From Chthoniobacteraceae bacterium (GTDB taxonomy: Bacteria; Verrucomicrobiota; Verrucomicrobiia; Chthoniobacterales; Chthoniobacteraceae): 64,000 bases of DNA. The notes under the pieces are model-generated. The model saw only the letters and a list, made by a program, of their open reading frames with translations, did no database searches and was not told where the DNA came from. How positions within the stretch are numbered: the stretch's first letter is position 1; each line of letters starts with the position of its first letter. Positions 28,326 through 40,452 of this stretch are shown here, in pieces. The DNA is taken from positions 209,070 to 273,069 of the forward strand of contig CANFTB010000001.1 in assembly GCA_947449735.1 (NCBI GenBank), given 5' to 3'. The translations under genes were made by a program, and so were the position numbers.

Positions 28326-29360
28326 ATGCAAACCCTCAAGAACACACTCCCCCTCACCGCCCTTCTCCTCTCGGGGATGGCGCTGAACGCCCCCCAGGCT
28401 CAAGCGGCGGACCCCGCTGCAAAGCGCGTCCTCGTCGTCACCGTCACGACCGGCTTCCGCCACAGCTCGATCCCCACCGCCGAGCGCGTCCTTCAGAAGA
28501 TCGCTGCTGATTCAAAGGCCTTCACCATCGTCGGACTCGTCCAGCAGCCCGAAACGGTCGTCCCACGCAAACCGAACGCTCCCCGCGCCCTACCTCCGAA
28601 CGCTGACGACAATGCGAAGAAGCGCTTCGAGGCCGACACCAAGCGCTATGAAGAAGCATTGGCGAAGTGGACTCCCGAAGTTGACGCGCAGGCCAAGGCA
28701 GCCCAGCAGAAATTCAACGACGAGGCCGCGGCCAATCTTTCCAGACTCGCCCCGGCCGCTCTGGATGCGGACAAGATCGACGGAGTGATCTTCGCCAACA
28801 CCACGGGCGACCTGCCCCTGCCGGACAAGGAAGGGTTCATCAAATGGGTCGAAAGCGGCCACTGCCTCATGGCGATGCACTCCGCCAGCGACACGCTTCA
28901 CGGCTTTCGCCCCTACAGCGAACTCCTGGGCGGCGAGTTTGAAACGCACGGCGGCCAGGCGGCGGTGGACTTGACGGCCCTCGACCCGGCCCATCCCGCA
29001 GCGGAGGGGCTTCCCTCCCCCTGGTCCATCACCAAGGAGGAAATGTACCACATCAAAACCTACGACCGCAGCCGGGTGCATGACATTTTCGCCTCCCCGG
29101 TCGTTCCCATGGACGGCAGGCCGGAGCAGGGCCTGCCCAAGCATTTTCCTGTTTCTTGGGTGCGCACCCAAGGCACGGGGCGCGTGTTCTACACCTCCCT
29201 CGGTCACCGGGAGGACGTCTGGGATGACGACGCCAACCTGCCGAACCGCCTCAACCCACCGGAAGTGGCGCAGCGCTACCAGAAGCACATCCTCGGAGGC
29301 ATCCGCTGGGCGCTCAAGCTGGCCGAGGGTAGTTCCACCCCCTCCGCACCCGCCAAATAA
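28326..29360 (+). CDS. Secreted ThuA-domain protein
   Basis: This encodes 344 residues, with a signal peptide (leucine-rich core, APQAQAA cleavage region, about residues 1-28). The ThuA fold follows: VLVVTVTTGFRHSSIPTAE near residue 35, GVIFANTTGDLPLP near 150, MAMHSASDTLHGF near 185, LGGEFETHG near 200 and GRVFYTSLGHREDVW near 288. An Ala/Lys-rich helical insert covers about 75-135. ThuA proteins are class-I glutamine-amidotransferase-like folds tied to sugar use; in PVC bacteria they are usually exported and of unknown activity. It is divergent from the Hsp33 gene and ends before a strong terminator. Confidence 0.9.
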   Translation: MQTLKNTLPLTALLLSGMALNAPQAQAADPAAKRVLVVTVTTGFRHSSIPTAERVLQKIAADSKAFTIVGLVQQPETVVPRKPNAPRALPPNADDNAKKRFEADTKRYEEALAKWTPEVDAQAKAAQQKFNDEAAANLSRLAPAALDADKIDGVIFANTTGDLPLPDKEGFIKWVESGHCLMAMHSASDTLHGFRPYSELLGGEFETHGGQAAVDLTALDPAHPAAEGLPSPWSITKEEMYHIKTYDRSRVHDIFASPVVPMDGRPEQGLPKHFPVSWVRTQGTGRVFYTSLGHREDVWDDDANLPNRLNPPEVAQRYQKHILGGIRWALKLAEGSSTPSAPAK

Positions 29361-29396
29361 CTTTTGCTGAGCCCAGATACGGGCAAGCTTACTCTT

Positions 29397-29432
29397 AAAA
29401 AGGGCGTCCGGCTTCAGTCGGACGCCCTTTTT
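29397..29432 (+). terminator. Strong bidirectional Rho-independent terminator
   Basis: A 14-bp perfect stem, GGGCGTCCG at 29402-29410 pairing with CGGACGCCC at 29419-29427 and extended by A5 and T5 flanks, has an 8-base loop. The T-run on the plus strand and A-run on the left make it work in both directions. It ends the ThuA transcript and insulates gyrB. Confidence 0.95.
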
Positions 29433-29539
29433 GCATTCAAACTCGGGACATAGGACCCGAAAACCGCTTTCATTCACCCCATTCTGTAGTGGGGACAAAA
29501 AAAGCATCCACCATATGATGTGGCGCCGCCAGATTTCAG

Positions 29540-29567
29540 TTGTAGAGCGGCCCGGCGTCACTATCCT
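29540..29567 (+). promoter_or_regulatory. Possible sigma-70-type promoter for gyrB
   Basis: TTGTAG at 29540-29545 and TATCCT at 29562-29567 are 16 bases apart, each matching 4 of 6 consensus positions, 45 bases before the gyrB ATG. It lies between the terminator and the gene, so a promoter is expected here, but the boxes are weak. Confidence 0.3.
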
Positions 29568-29569
29568 AG

Positions 29570-32209
<2,640 letters not shown>

Positions 32210-32292
32210 GCGCCAGCGGAACCCACACCCTTTAGAGCCACCGCTCCCACTCCGGAAACCAGGCCCAACCGCCACCCCTTTCCCAACCAAAG

Positions 32293-34878
32293 ATGTATTC
32301 CAAGAACGAAAAAATCGAGAAAGTGAACGTCGCCGAAGAGATGTCGCAATCTTTTCTGGCCTACTCGATGTCGGTCATCGTCTCCCGCGCCCTGCCGGAT
32401 GCGCGGGACGGCCTGAAGCCCTCCCAGCGCCGCATTCTGTTCGCGATGAGCGAACTCGGCGTCGGCCCTTCCCGGAAGCACCTCAAGTGCGCGAAGATCG
32501 TCGGGGAAACCATGGGTAACTACCACCCCCACGGCGACCAGGCCATCTACCCCACGCTCGTGCACATGGCCCAATCCTGGGCCATGCGCGACATGCTCAT
32601 CGAGGGCCAGGGCAACTTCGGCTCCGTCGAAGGCGATCCCCCCGCGTCCATGCGTTACACCGAGGCGCGCCTGCGCCACCTCGGCGCCTCGCTCATGGAC
32701 GACATGGACAAGGACACCGTCGACTTCGTCCCCAACTACGACGAAACCCGCGAGGAACCCACCGTCCTCCCCGCCGCCTGGCCGAACCTTCTCGTAAACG
32801 GCGGCACCGGCATCGCCGTCGGGATGGCCACCAACATCCCGCCCCACAACCTCATCGAGATCATCGACGCCATCTGCGCGCAGATCGACGACCCCGAGAT
32901 CACCATCGACGGGCTGTCCGCCTACGTCAAGGGGCCCGACTTCCCGACGGGTTGCAATATTCTCGGCACAAAGCCGATCCGGCAGTACTTTGAAACGGGC
33001 AAGGGCTCGATCCGCGTCCGCGGCAAGGCGGGAGTTGAGGAGATGAAGGGCGGCCGCGAGGCGGTTATCCTCACCGAGATTCCTTACAACGTGAACCGCG
33101 CGGAGCTCATCAAGCGCATCGCGGAGCTCGTCAACGACAAGGTGCTCACCGACATCAGCGCCGTCCGCGACGAGTCGACCGAGGAAACCCGCGTCGTCAT
33201 CGAGCTCAAGAGGGACGGCAACCCCAAGGTTGTCATCAACAACCTCTACAAGCACACCTCGCTTGAAACCACGTTTTCGGTCGCGATGCTGGCCATCGAC
33301 CACGGCCGCCCCAAGCTCCTTTCCCTCAAGGAAGCCATCGCGTGCTACATCGAACACCGCCGCGAAGTGGTCCTGCGCCGCACCCGCTTCCTGCTCCGGC
33401 AGGCCGAGGAACTCGCAGAAAAGCTCGAAGGCTTCCTGATCGCACTCGCCCATCTGGACGACTTCATCCGGATCATCCGCGATTCGCGGGACCGTGAAGA
33501 CGCCCGTGGCAAGCTCCTGGCCCTCTCCTGGAGCCGTGAGATCGTCGAGAAGATCGGCATCTTGATCCGCAGCGAAGCGCGCCTCGTGAACGGCAACTAC
33601 CGCTTCACCGAGCGCCAGGTGAACTCGATCCTCGACCTGCGCCTGTACCAGCTGACCGGCCTGGAGCGGAACAGCATCCAGCAGGAGTACACCGAATTGC
33701 TGAAGACCATCAAGGACCTCATCGACATTCTGGCCCGCGAAGTGCGCGTGATGAGCATCATCAAGAAGGAGCTCGGCGACATCAAAGCGAAGCACGGCAC
33801 CCCGCGCCTCACCCGCATCGTTCCGGACGAGGGCGAGATCGCCATCGAGGACCTGATCGCCAACGAAAGCACCGTCATCACGATCACCCACCGCGGCTTC
33901 CTGAAGCGCACCGCCGTCGCCAACTTCCCGACCCGCAACCGCGGTGGTCTCGGCATGAAGGGAATGCAGACGCGCGACGCCGTGAGCCCCGAGGAGGAGG
34001 ACGACTTTGTCGAGCACCTCTACACGGCGACAACGCACGACTACCTGATGTTCTTCACCCAGTCCGGGCGCTGTTACGTCGAGCGAGTGTTTGAACTGCC
34101 GGAAGGCAGCCGCGCCGCCAAGGGGCGTTCGATTGCGAACTTCCTGCAGCTGCGTCCCGAAGAAAAGATCGCAGCGACGATCCGCATCACGGGCCGCAAG
34201 ACGGACGAGGAAACGTTCACGGATTCGCTCAACATCGTGTTCGCCACCAAGCGCGGCATTGTGAAGAAGTCGAACCTGAGGGACTTCAAAAACATGCGCA
34301 AGGGCGGCCTCATTGCGATCAAGATCGAGGAGGGCGACCAGCTCATCACAGCGAATGTGACAGACGGGAACAGCGAGATGGTTCTCATTTCCCGCAGGGG
34401 CATGAGCATCCGCTTCCACGAGGAAGAGGTGAAACCCCAGTCGAGGGACACCATCGGCGTCTGGGGGATTCGTCTTGAAGAAAAGGACGAGGTTGTCGGA
34501 GCCGTGCTTGTGGACAACAACTGCACACTGCTTGTCGCCGGCGAAAACGGCATCGGCAAGCGCACTCCTTTCGAGGACTACCGTGTGCAGGGCCGTGGAG
34601 GCAAGGGCATCATCACGATGAAGACCGGGGACAAAACCGGCGGCGTCGCGGGGGCACTGGCCGTTCGGGACTCTGACGAGCTCATGCTCATCACAACCAA
34701 GGGCAAGATGGTCCGGACCCGTGTAAAGCAGATCCGCGAGGCGGGACGGAACACCATGGGGGTTAAACTCATCGAGCTCCGCCCCGGTTCCAAGCTGCAG
34801 GCGATTGCGCCGGTGGTCAGCGGGGACTCCGAGGGGGTGCCTGACACCGCTGCCGAACTGCCTCCTCCTGAGGAATAA
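32293..34878 (+). CDS. gyrA: DNA gyrase subunit A
   Basis: This encodes 861 residues. The catalytic Tyr122 lies in [10 protein letters not shown], and the C-terminal beta-pinwheel carries a GyrA-box, QGRGGKG near residue 766, identifying gyrase rather than topoisomerase IV. The quinolone-contact positions, numbered as in E. coli, read [11 protein letters not shown]: residue 83 is Gln and 87 is Pro where Ser and Asp/Glu are usual in sensitive enzymes. It completes the gyrB-gyrA operon and is followed by hairpins, the second with a T-run. Confidence 0.97.
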   Translation: MYSKNEKIEKVNVAEEMSQSFLAYSMSVIVSRALPDARDGLKPSQRRILFAMSELGVGPSRKHLKCAKIVGETMGNYHPHGDQAIYPTLVHMAQSWAMRDMLIEGQGNFGSVEGDPPASMRYTEARLRHLGASLMDDMDKDTVDFVPNYDETREEPTVLPAAWPNLLVNGGTGIAVGMATNIPPHNLIEIIDAICAQIDDPEITIDGLSAYVKGPDFPTGCNILGTKPIRQYFETGKGSIRVRGKAGVEEMKGGREAVILTEIPYNVNRAELIKRIAELVNDKVLTDISAVRDESTEETRVVIELKRDGNPKVVINNLYKHTSLETTFSVAMLAIDHGRPKLLSLKEAIACYIEHRREVVLRRTRFLLRQAEELAEKLEGFLIALAHLDDFIRIIRDSRDREDARGKLLALSWSREIVEKIGILIRSEARLVNGNYRFTERQVNSILDLRLYQLTGLERNSIQQEYTELLKTIKDLIDILAREVRVMSIIKKELGDIKAKHGTPRLTRIVPDEGEIAIEDLIANESTVITITHRGFLKRTAVANFPTRNRGGLGMKGMQTRDAVSPEEEDDFVEHLYTATTHDYLMFFTQSGRCYVERVFELPEGSRAAKGRSIANFLQLRPEEKIAATIRITGRKTDEETFTDSLNIVFATKRGIVKKSNLRDFKNMRKGGLIAIKIEEGDQLITANVTDGNSEMVLISRRGMSIRFHEEEVKPQSRDTIGVWGIRLEEKDEVVGAVLVDNNCTLLVAGENGIGKRTPFEDYRVQGRGGKGIITMKTGDKTGGVAGALAVRDSDELMLITTKGKMVRTRVKQIREAGRNTMGVKLIELRPGSKLQAIAPVVSGDSEGVPDTAAELPPPEE

Positions 34879-34912
34879 GGTTTCTCTGCAGAAACCTTAC
34901 TGACATCATTTC

Positions 34913-34955
34913 GGGCAGGCCTGCGCACGACGCGGGCCTGCCCTTTTTGTTTTTC
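34913..34955 (+). terminator. Rho-independent terminator after gyrA
   Basis: GGGCAGGCC (34913-34921) pairs with GGCCTGCCC (34935-34943) and is followed by TTTTTGTTTTT. A smaller AT-rich hairpin (AAGGTTTCT/AGAAACCTT) directly follows the stop at 34878. The pair of hairpins ends the gyrBA transcript. Confidence 0.9.
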
Positions 34956-35011
34956 CCGCCAGCAACCCCCAGAACCGCACCAAAATCCCCCAGAACCGCC
35001 CCCCAGAACCC

Positions 35012-36025
35012 ATGAAGTTTCGCCCAACCCTTCTACTGATCCTGTCGCTCTGCCCGGTATTCCCGACACAGGCCGCAGACCCCCGCTTCGCTGTCAAGGA
35101 GGACGCCCACGGCTTCAGCGTGAGCGTCGACGGAAAGCCCTTCGCAACCTACTGGCTGGACCAGTGCAACAAGCCCTGCCTCTGGCCGGTCTACGGGCCC
35201 ACGGGCAAGGCAATGACCCGCGCGTTTCCCATGCAGGAGGTGGAGTATGAAGCCAAGTCCCAGCGGGACCACTACCACCACCGTGGTTTGACTTTCGGCC
35301 ACGACAACGTCGGCGGTTGGGACACGTGGTCCGAGGCGGGATCCTACGGCCCGCCGCCGGCGGACCCCCAGAAGGCAGCGGGCCGCGATCAGCGCCTGGC
35401 CAAACTGGGAACGATCCGCCACAAGAGCTTTTCCGAGACAAAGGCGGAGAACGACAAGGCGGTGGTGGCCGAAGTCTGCGAATATGTCGGAACGGACGGA
35501 CGGCGTTTTCTCACCGAGGAGCGCCGCCTCACCTTCCGGGCGGACGGGGAAACCCGCAGCATCGACTTTGAGCAGGACCTGATCGCGACCGACGGGGACG
35601 TGACGTTTGAAGACAGGAAAGACGCCGGGCTATCCATACGGGTTCCGGCGAGCATGGCGGTCGACGCCAAGCTCGGCGGGGCAATCGTGAACAGCGACGG
35701 AGTGGCCGACAAGGACGCTTGGAGCAAGGCGGCGAAGTGGTGCGATTACAACGGACCGGTCGAGGGCGAGCACCTGGGCATCGCTTTTCTAAACCATCCC
35801 AGCAGCTTCCGCTATCCCACCCGCTGGCATGTGCGCAGCTATGGCCTGTTCGCCGCTAATCCATTTGCTTCGGAAGCTTACGATAAGACACTTCCCAACG
35901 GAACCACGGTCCTCAAGAGCGGTGAACGGCTCAAGCTCAGGCACCGGTTCCTCTTCCACAAAGGCGACGCGGCGGCCGCCCAGATTGAGAAGGCCTACGA
36001 GGCCTACGCAAAAGAGTCGCACTAG
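35012..36025 (+). CDS. Secreted PmoA-like (DUF6807) protein
   Basis: This encodes 337 residues with a signal peptide (LLLILSLCPVFPTQA, about residues 1-22). The rest fits the PmoA/DUF6807 family seen in PVC and Bacteroidota polysaccharide loci: DGKPFATYWLDQCNKPCLWPVYGPTG, the DHYHHRGLTFGHDNVGGWDTW motif near residue 90, GLSIRVPASMAV and a late HPSSFRYPTRWHVRSYGLFAANPF. Despite the name, it is not a methane monooxygenase subunit; function is unknown, perhaps a jelly-roll carbohydrate protein. It ends 19 bases from the end of the hybrid regulator gene, which controls the sugar operon, but it is on its own transcript. Confidence 0.87.
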   Translation: MKFRPTLLLILSLCPVFPTQAADPRFAVKEDAHGFSVSVDGKPFATYWLDQCNKPCLWPVYGPTGKAMTRAFPMQEVEYEAKSQRDHYHHRGLTFGHDNVGGWDTWSEAGSYGPPPADPQKAAGRDQRLAKLGTIRHKSFSETKAENDKAVVAEVCEYVGTDGRRFLTEERRLTFRADGETRSIDFEQDLIATDGDVTFEDRKDAGLSIRVPASMAVDAKLGGAIVNSDGVADKDAWSKAAKWCDYNGPVEGEHLGIAFLNHPSSFRYPTRWHVRSYGLFAANPFASEAYDKTLPNGTTVLKSGERLKLRHRFLFHKGDAAAAQIEKAYEAYAKESH

Positions 36026-36044
36026 CCCCATCAGGCGTCTCGGT

Positions 36045-37163
36045 CTAGCGCGAGGGGTACGCTCCGCAGCTCTCGCGCACCATCAGCCGAGGAGTCAGCA
36101 ACAGGCTCCGCACCGGCAGGGCCGGCGCCGCCATCCGCTCGCGCATCGCGTGGAACGCCGTCAGCGCGATGTCCCGGCACGGCTGCTGCACGGTGGTCAG
36201 CGGCACCGTCAACAGCGTCGCAAAGCGGACGTCGTCAAAGCCCACGAGCCGCAGATCGCCCGGCACTCGCACACCGAGGCGGGTCAGGGTTTGCAGCAAC
36301 TGCGCCGCCGTGTGGTCGTTCGCACAAATCACCGCGTCGTAGGGACGGCCAACGCTCAGGCTCCGCACGAGCCGCGAATCGCCTGGATCCGCCTCGTAGA
36401 AAAAATCACCCGCCACCGGCACACCGTGCGCAAGCATCGCCGCCCGCGCCCCCGCCTGGCGTGCCTCCACCGTGCCTGCCGAAAAGGGCCGAGCAACGAA
36501 GGCCAGCCTCTTGTTCCCCAACTTTAAGAGATGCTCCGCCAGCAGATACCCTCCTGCGAAATTGTCGATCCCCACCAAATCAAAGTTGCTCCGCTTCGGG
36601 AACGGACACAGATCGCGGTCCAGCAGCACCACTGGTATCCCCGCGTGGCTCAGACGCTCCGTGATCCGCCGGTTCGCGGCCTCGTTGTCACCCGCGTGCT
36701 CGAACGGCGCGAAGAACACCCCGGACACCCCGCCCGCAATGTAGCGCGTGCAGAGCTCCTCTGCCTCCGCAACGCTCATGCCCACACCCTCCAGCGGCCC
36801 GGAACCCCCGCCCCAGTGCATCCCCAAATCATGCACCCGCGCCAGCCCCGCCAGCTCCCCGCAGATCACATCGAAAATCTCCACCTGCCCCAGTCCCGGC
36901 ACGATCAACCCAAGTTGCCTCACCCCCTGGGCTCCGTGCGCGCCGCGCTCCCGGCTCAGATACGTTCCCGAGCCCGCACGCCTTTCTAAAAAACCCTGCA
37001 GCTTCAACTCCTGCAGAGCTCGGGCCACCGTCGGACGCGAAGCTCCGAAGCGCTTCACAAGCTGGGCTTCGCTCGGCAACCGCACAGCCTGGTCATGCTT
37101 GCCTGCGAGTATCTCGGAGAGCAGCTCCTGTTGGATTTTTAAATGCAGGGGTGGGTTTTTCAT
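36045..37163 (-). CDS. GntR/LacI hybrid transcriptional regulator
   Basis: The ATG at 37163 gives 372 residues. Residues about 5-75 are a GntR winged helix (LKIQQELLSEILAGKH, RLPSEAQLVKRFGASRPTVARAL, GSGTYLSRE). Residues about 85-370 are a periplasmic-binding-like sugar sensor of the LacI/GalR type: GLIVPGLG, GVSGVFFAP, VLLDRD, GIDNFAGGYLLAEHLLKLGNKRLAFVA and LVGFDDVRFATLL. This AraR-type architecture usually represses until a sugar or its phosphate binds. It is divergent from the mutarotase-ABC-kinase operon, with a 24-bp dyad between them, so it most likely controls that operon and itself. Confidence 0.9.
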   Translation of the reverse strand: MKNPPLHLKIQQELLSEILAGKHDQAVRLPSEAQLVKRFGASRPTVARALQELKLQGFLERRAGSGTYLSRERGAHGAQGVRQLGLIVPGLGQVEIFDVICGELAGLARVHDLGMHWGGGSGPLEGVGMSVAEAEELCTRYIAGGVSGVFFAPFEHAGDNEAANRRITERLSHAGIPVVLLDRDLCPFPKRSNFDLVGIDNFAGGYLLAEHLLKLGNKRLAFVARPFSAGTVEARQAGARAAMLAHGVPVAGDFFYEADPGDSRLVRSLSVGRPYDAVICANDHTAAQLLQTLTRLGVRVPGDLRLVGFDDVRFATLLTVPLTTVQQPCRDIALTAFHAMRERMAAPALPVRSLLLTPRLMVRESCGAYPSR

Positions 37164-37188
37164 GAATCCGAATTCGTACTTACAGGCA

Positions 37189-37212
37189 GGAAAGCTGTCA
37201 TGGCAAGTTTCC
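37189..37212. promoter_or_regulatory. Candidate operator for the hybrid regulator
   Basis: A 24-bp imperfect dyad: GGAAA at the left, TTTCC at the right, a CATG centre and TG/CA inner arms; 18 of 24 positions match their reverse complement. It lies in the 116-base divergent region, 25 bases before the regulator start and 67 before the mutarotase-like start. The size and symmetry suit a GntR-type dimer. Confidence 0.55.
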
Positions 37213-37279
37213 GCCAAATCTCCACGCCACCGCTTCCCTCCGAGCGCCCCCTCCCGCTATCCTGCACACCATCCCTCCC

Positions 37280-38563
37280 ATGCACAACCGCATCCTCCCC
37301 CTGAGCCTCTTCCCTCTGGCTGCCTCCCTGATGATCCTCCCATCCTCCCCCGCCCAGGCCGCCCCCCAAAACTCATCCGCTTCCTCAACGGACGCCAACG
37401 CCACGGCCGCACTCCGCGCCTTTCACGGACAGCCCTGCTTCGTCCTCTCGAACAAGGAAGTCGAAGTCGCGCTCACTCGCCTCGGCGGCCACATGGCCCC
37501 AGTCACCTTCTTCCGCGACACCGCCCAACCCGTAAAGCCCTACCACGTCAGCCCGTGGCAGGACGAAACACCCGCCGCCATGCCGGCCCCGGTGCTCGTC
37601 CCCCTTCGCGGCGACTTCTTCTGCCTGCCCTTCGGCGGCAACAACGATCCGCTCAACGGCGAAAAACACCCGCCGCACGGCGAGATCGTCGGCGACGCGT
37701 GGACCCTCGTCGGCCAGCGCGCCTCGGGCGATGTCACCACCCTCTCCCTTTCCTTCTCGCCCACCGTGCGCAAAGGAAAAGTCACCAAGGACCTCTCGCT
37801 GGTCGCCGGCCAAAACGTCCTCTACTCCAGCCACACCATCGAGGGCTTCGAGGGACGCGTGCCGCTCGGCCACCACGCCACACTCGCCATGCCGGAGAAG
37901 GAAGGTTCGGTACGCATCGCCACCAGCGCGTTCGCGTTCGGCATGACCTGCCCCGGCCTCTTCAGCGACCCGCGCCAGCGCGAATACCAGGCCCTCCTTC
38001 CCGGCGCGAAGTGGAGCGACCTCTCCAAGGTTCCTTCCGCATGGAAGGACACGCCAGACACCGACCTCACGCGCATGCCAGCCCGCCAAGGGTTTGCCGA
38101 CCTCGTCCAGATCAACAACCAGTCCTGGGAAAAGTCCGGCGGCCCCGCATGGACCACCGCCACCTACAACGACGCCGGCTACCTCTGGTTTTCGCTCAAG
38201 GACCAGGGCGTCCTCCACAGCACGGTGTTCTGGATCGAAAACCACGGCCGTCACGGCCATCCTTGGAATGGACGCAACAACTGCCTCGGCCTCGAGGACG
38301 TCACGGCGCACTTCGCCGACGGCCTCGCGCCCTCCACCCGCGACAACGTGCTCACCCGCGAAGGCGTCCCCACCGCGCTCGAACTCACCGCGGCAAAACC
38401 GACCCTGGTGAATTATATTCAGGGGGTGGTGCGCATCCCCGAGGGCTTCGAAAACGTGCAGACCCTCCAGTTTGCCCCGGGCCAGATCACCTTCCTCTCC
38501 ACCACCGGCAAGCGCGTCACCGCCCCGGTGCGCCACGAGTTCCTGAAGACCGGCAAACTCTAA
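37280..38563 (+). CDS. Secreted galactose-mutarotase-like protein
   Basis: This encodes 427 residues with a signal peptide (LPLSLFPLAASLMILPSSPAQA, about residues 3-27, shown as its hydrophobic core and AQA site). The body resembles aldose-1-epimerase-like beta sandwiches: VLSNKEVEVALTRLGGHMAPV near residue 55, PHGEIVGDAW near 133, SHTIEGFEG, and ENHGRHGHPWNGRNNCLGLED near 321. It may bind or interconvert a sugar before uptake by the downstream ABC system. A confident enzyme name is not possible because the classical catalytic His/Glu arrangement was not identified. First gene of the operon. Confidence 0.7.
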   Translation: MHNRILPLSLFPLAASLMILPSSPAQAAPQNSSASSTDANATAALRAFHGQPCFVLSNKEVEVALTRLGGHMAPVTFFRDTAQPVKPYHVSPWQDETPAAMPAPVLVPLRGDFFCLPFGGNNDPLNGEKHPPHGEIVGDAWTLVGQRASGDVTTLSLSFSPTVRKGKVTKDLSLVAGQNVLYSSHTIEGFEGRVPLGHHATLAMPEKEGSVRIATSAFAFGMTCPGLFSDPRQREYQALLPGAKWSDLSKVPSAWKDTPDTDLTRMPARQGFADLVQINNQSWEKSGGPAWTTATYNDAGYLWFSLKDQGVLHSTVFWIENHGRHGHPWNGRNNCLGLEDVTAHFADGLAPSTRDNVLTREGVPTALELTAAKPTLVNYIQGVVRIPEGFENVQTLQFAPGQITFLSTTGKRVTAPVRHEFLKTGKL

Positions 38564-38603
38564 CAACGGCAAAGGCCGCACGCCCCCTGCCCGCCACATT
38601 CCC

Positions 38604-39593
38604 ATGACACCTCCCGTGAAAAAGAACCTCTTCGCAAACACGCTCTGCCTCGCCGCGCTGCTGTTCGCCGGTTGCGACAAACCTGCGCAAACCGCATCCC
38701 AACCCTCCGTCGCCTCCGCAAGCAAGGGCACCATCGGCGTCTCGCTCCTCACCCTGGACAACCCGTTCTTTAAGACCATCGGCGACAGCATCGCCGCCGA
38801 GGGCCAGAAGCATGACTACACCACGGTGCTCGTCAGCGGCGACAAGGACGTCGCCAAACAGGGCAACCAGATCAAGGACTTCATCGTCAAGAAGGTCAGC
38901 GCCATCGTCCTGAGCCCCTGCGATTCCAAGTCGATCGTGCCCGTCATTCAGGAAGCCAACGCAGCCGGAATTCCGGTGTTCACCGTCGACGTTCCCTGCA
39001 ACGAGCCGGGTGTGAAAATCGCCACGCAAATCGCCACCGACAACCTCGGAGGAGGCAAGGAAGCTGGCCACGCCATGATCGAGGCCTTGGGAGAAGCCGG
39101 CGGCAAGGTCGCGGTGCTCCACTTCAAACAGGTCGAGTCCTGCCAGCTCCGCGTTCGTGGGTTCACCGAGGTCATCAACGCCCACAACGCCTCAGGCAAG
39201 GCCAAGATCGAGGTCGTCGCCGAACTCGAAAGTGGCGGCGCCAAGGACGCTGGATTCAAAGCAGCGGAGGACGTCCTCCAATCCCATGGAGACCTCCGCG
39301 GCATCTTCGCCATCAACGACCCCGCCGCGCTAGGCGCCCGCGCCGCCCTCGAAAAGGCGGGCAAAACCCAGCAGGTCGTGATCATCGGCTTCGACGGACA
39401 GCCCGAGGGCAAACAGGCCATCAAGGACGGCAAAATCTACGCCGACCCCATCCAGTTCCCCGATAAAATGGGCGTCCAGATCGTCGAATCCATTCTCCGC
39501 CATTCCAAGGGTGAATCCCTGCCCCCGCAAATCCTCATCCCCACCAGCCTCTACCGGAAGGCCGACGCCGACCAGGACGCCTCCCTCAAGTAA
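38604..39593 (+). CDS. Sugar ABC transporter substrate-binding lipoprotein
   Basis: This encodes 329 residues. A lipobox (LLFAGC, Cys24) indicates membrane anchoring. The type-1 periplasmic-binding fold follows: GTIGVSLLTLDNPFFKTIGDSI, VSGDKDVAKQGNQIKDFI, IVLSPCDSKSIVPVIQEANAAGIPV, GGKVAVLHF, GIFAINDPAALGARAALE and VVIIGFDGQPEGKQAI. This is the RbsB/Peripla_BP_4 family, which carries ribose-, galactose- or inositol-like ligands; the ligand is unknown. It lies between the mutarotase-like gene and the AroE-like gene, upstream of its ATPase and permease. Confidence 0.92.
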   Translation: MTPPVKKNLFANTLCLAALLFAGCDKPAQTASQPSVASASKGTIGVSLLTLDNPFFKTIGDSIAAEGQKHDYTTVLVSGDKDVAKQGNQIKDFIVKKVSAIVLSPCDSKSIVPVIQEANAAGIPVFTVDVPCNEPGVKIATQIATDNLGGGKEAGHAMIEALGEAGGKVAVLHFKQVESCQLRVRGFTEVINAHNASGKAKIEVVAELESGGAKDAGFKAAEDVLQSHGDLRGIFAINDPAALGARAALEKAGKTQQVVIIGFDGQPEGKQAIKDGKIYADPIQFPDKMGVQIVESILRHSKGESLPPQILIPTSLYRKADADQDASLK

Positions 39594-39600
39594 CCTCTCA

Positions 39601-40452
39601 ATGAGCGACTCAAACTTTCTTCACGAACTAGTGGGCTCCATGTCCCAGGGCGCCGCGGGAAACCCCACGGTGGCCATGATCGAAGCCGCCTTCGCGCACC
39701 ACGGCCTGCACTGGCGCTACATCAACATGGAGGTCGTCCCGGAGGACCTCGCCGCCGCCGTGCGCGGTGCAAAGGCCATGGGTTTCCGCGGGTTCAACTG
39801 CAGCCTTCCGCACAAGGTCACAGTCATCCCGCACCTCGACGGACTCGGCGAATCCGCCGCCGCGATGGGTGCGGTCAACTGCGTAGTGCGCCGCGGGGAC
39901 CAGCTCATCGGAGAAAACACCGACGGGAAAGGCTTCCTGCGCTCCCTGCAGTCGCTCGAAGATCCCCGGGGAAAATCGGTCGTCCTCTTCGGTGCAGGCG
40001 GCGCCGCGCGCGCCATCGCAGTCGAGCTCGCCCTCGCCGGCACCAGCAAAATCACGGTGGTCAACCGTTCCGAAGCCCGCGGCGCGGAGCTTGCCAGTCT
40101 CTTGCGTGAGAAACTCGGGGCCGACGCCCCCTTAGTCGTCTGGAACGGGGACTACAGCGTTCCCGCCGGCACGGACATCGTCATCAACGGAACCTCCATC
40201 GGACTCTACGCTCCGGAGGCCCGCCTCGCACTGAACCTAGACTCGCTGCGCCCCGGCATGGTCGTGGCCGATGTCGTCTTCAACCCCGTCCGCACACGCC
40301 TCCTGGCCGACGCCGCTGCGCGCGGCTGCCGCCCCCTCGACGGACTAGGGATGCTGGTGAACCAAGGAATCGTCGGCGTCCAATACTGGACCGGCATCGA
40401 ACCGGACGCCGCAGTCATGCGTGCCGCACTCGAGTCTGCGATGGGCGTATGA
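39601..40452 (+). CDS. AroE-like (shikimate dehydrogenase family) oxidoreductase
   Basis: The ATG at 39601 gives 283 residues. It has the two-domain shikimate dehydrogenase fold with catalytic Lys72 (SLPHK), Asp108 (ENTDG) and NADP-binding loop GAGGAARA at 131-138 followed by VVNRSEARG. The Ser-x-Ser pair that binds the shikimate carboxylate, S14 and S16 in E. coli AroE, aligns with Ala19 and Asn21 in GAAGNP, so the usual substrate is doubtful. Its context is a sugar ABC operon: the stop overlaps the ABC ATPase start by 4 bases (ATGA). It probably oxidises or reduces an imported polyol or keto sugar rather than making shikimate. Confidence 0.8.
   Translation: MSDSNFLHELVGSMSQGAAGNPTVAMIEAAFAHHGLHWRYINMEVVPEDLAAAVRGAKAMGFRGFNCSLPHKVTVIPHLDGLGESAAAMGAVNCVVRRGDQLIGENTDGKGFLRSLQSLEDPRGKSVVLFGAGGAARAIAVELALAGTSKITVVNRSEARGAELASLLREKLGADAPLVVWNGDYSVPAGTDIVINGTSIGLYAPEARLALNLDSLRPGMVVADVVFNPVRTRLLADAAARGCRPLDGLGMLVNQGIVGVQYWTGIEPDAAVMRAALESAMGV

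Noticed and set aside
35012..36025. Methane monooxygenase subunit from the PmoA name
   Set aside because: The protein is a soluble secreted DUF6807 type with one signal peptide and no membrane helices or copper-site pattern of particulate methane monooxygenase.
36748..38607. 619-codon plus-strand frame overlapping the mutarotase-like gene
   Set aside because: It is Arg/Pro/His-rich, typical of a shifted frame, and runs through the regulator and promoter region. The 427-residue frame at 37280 has a signal peptide and normal composition.
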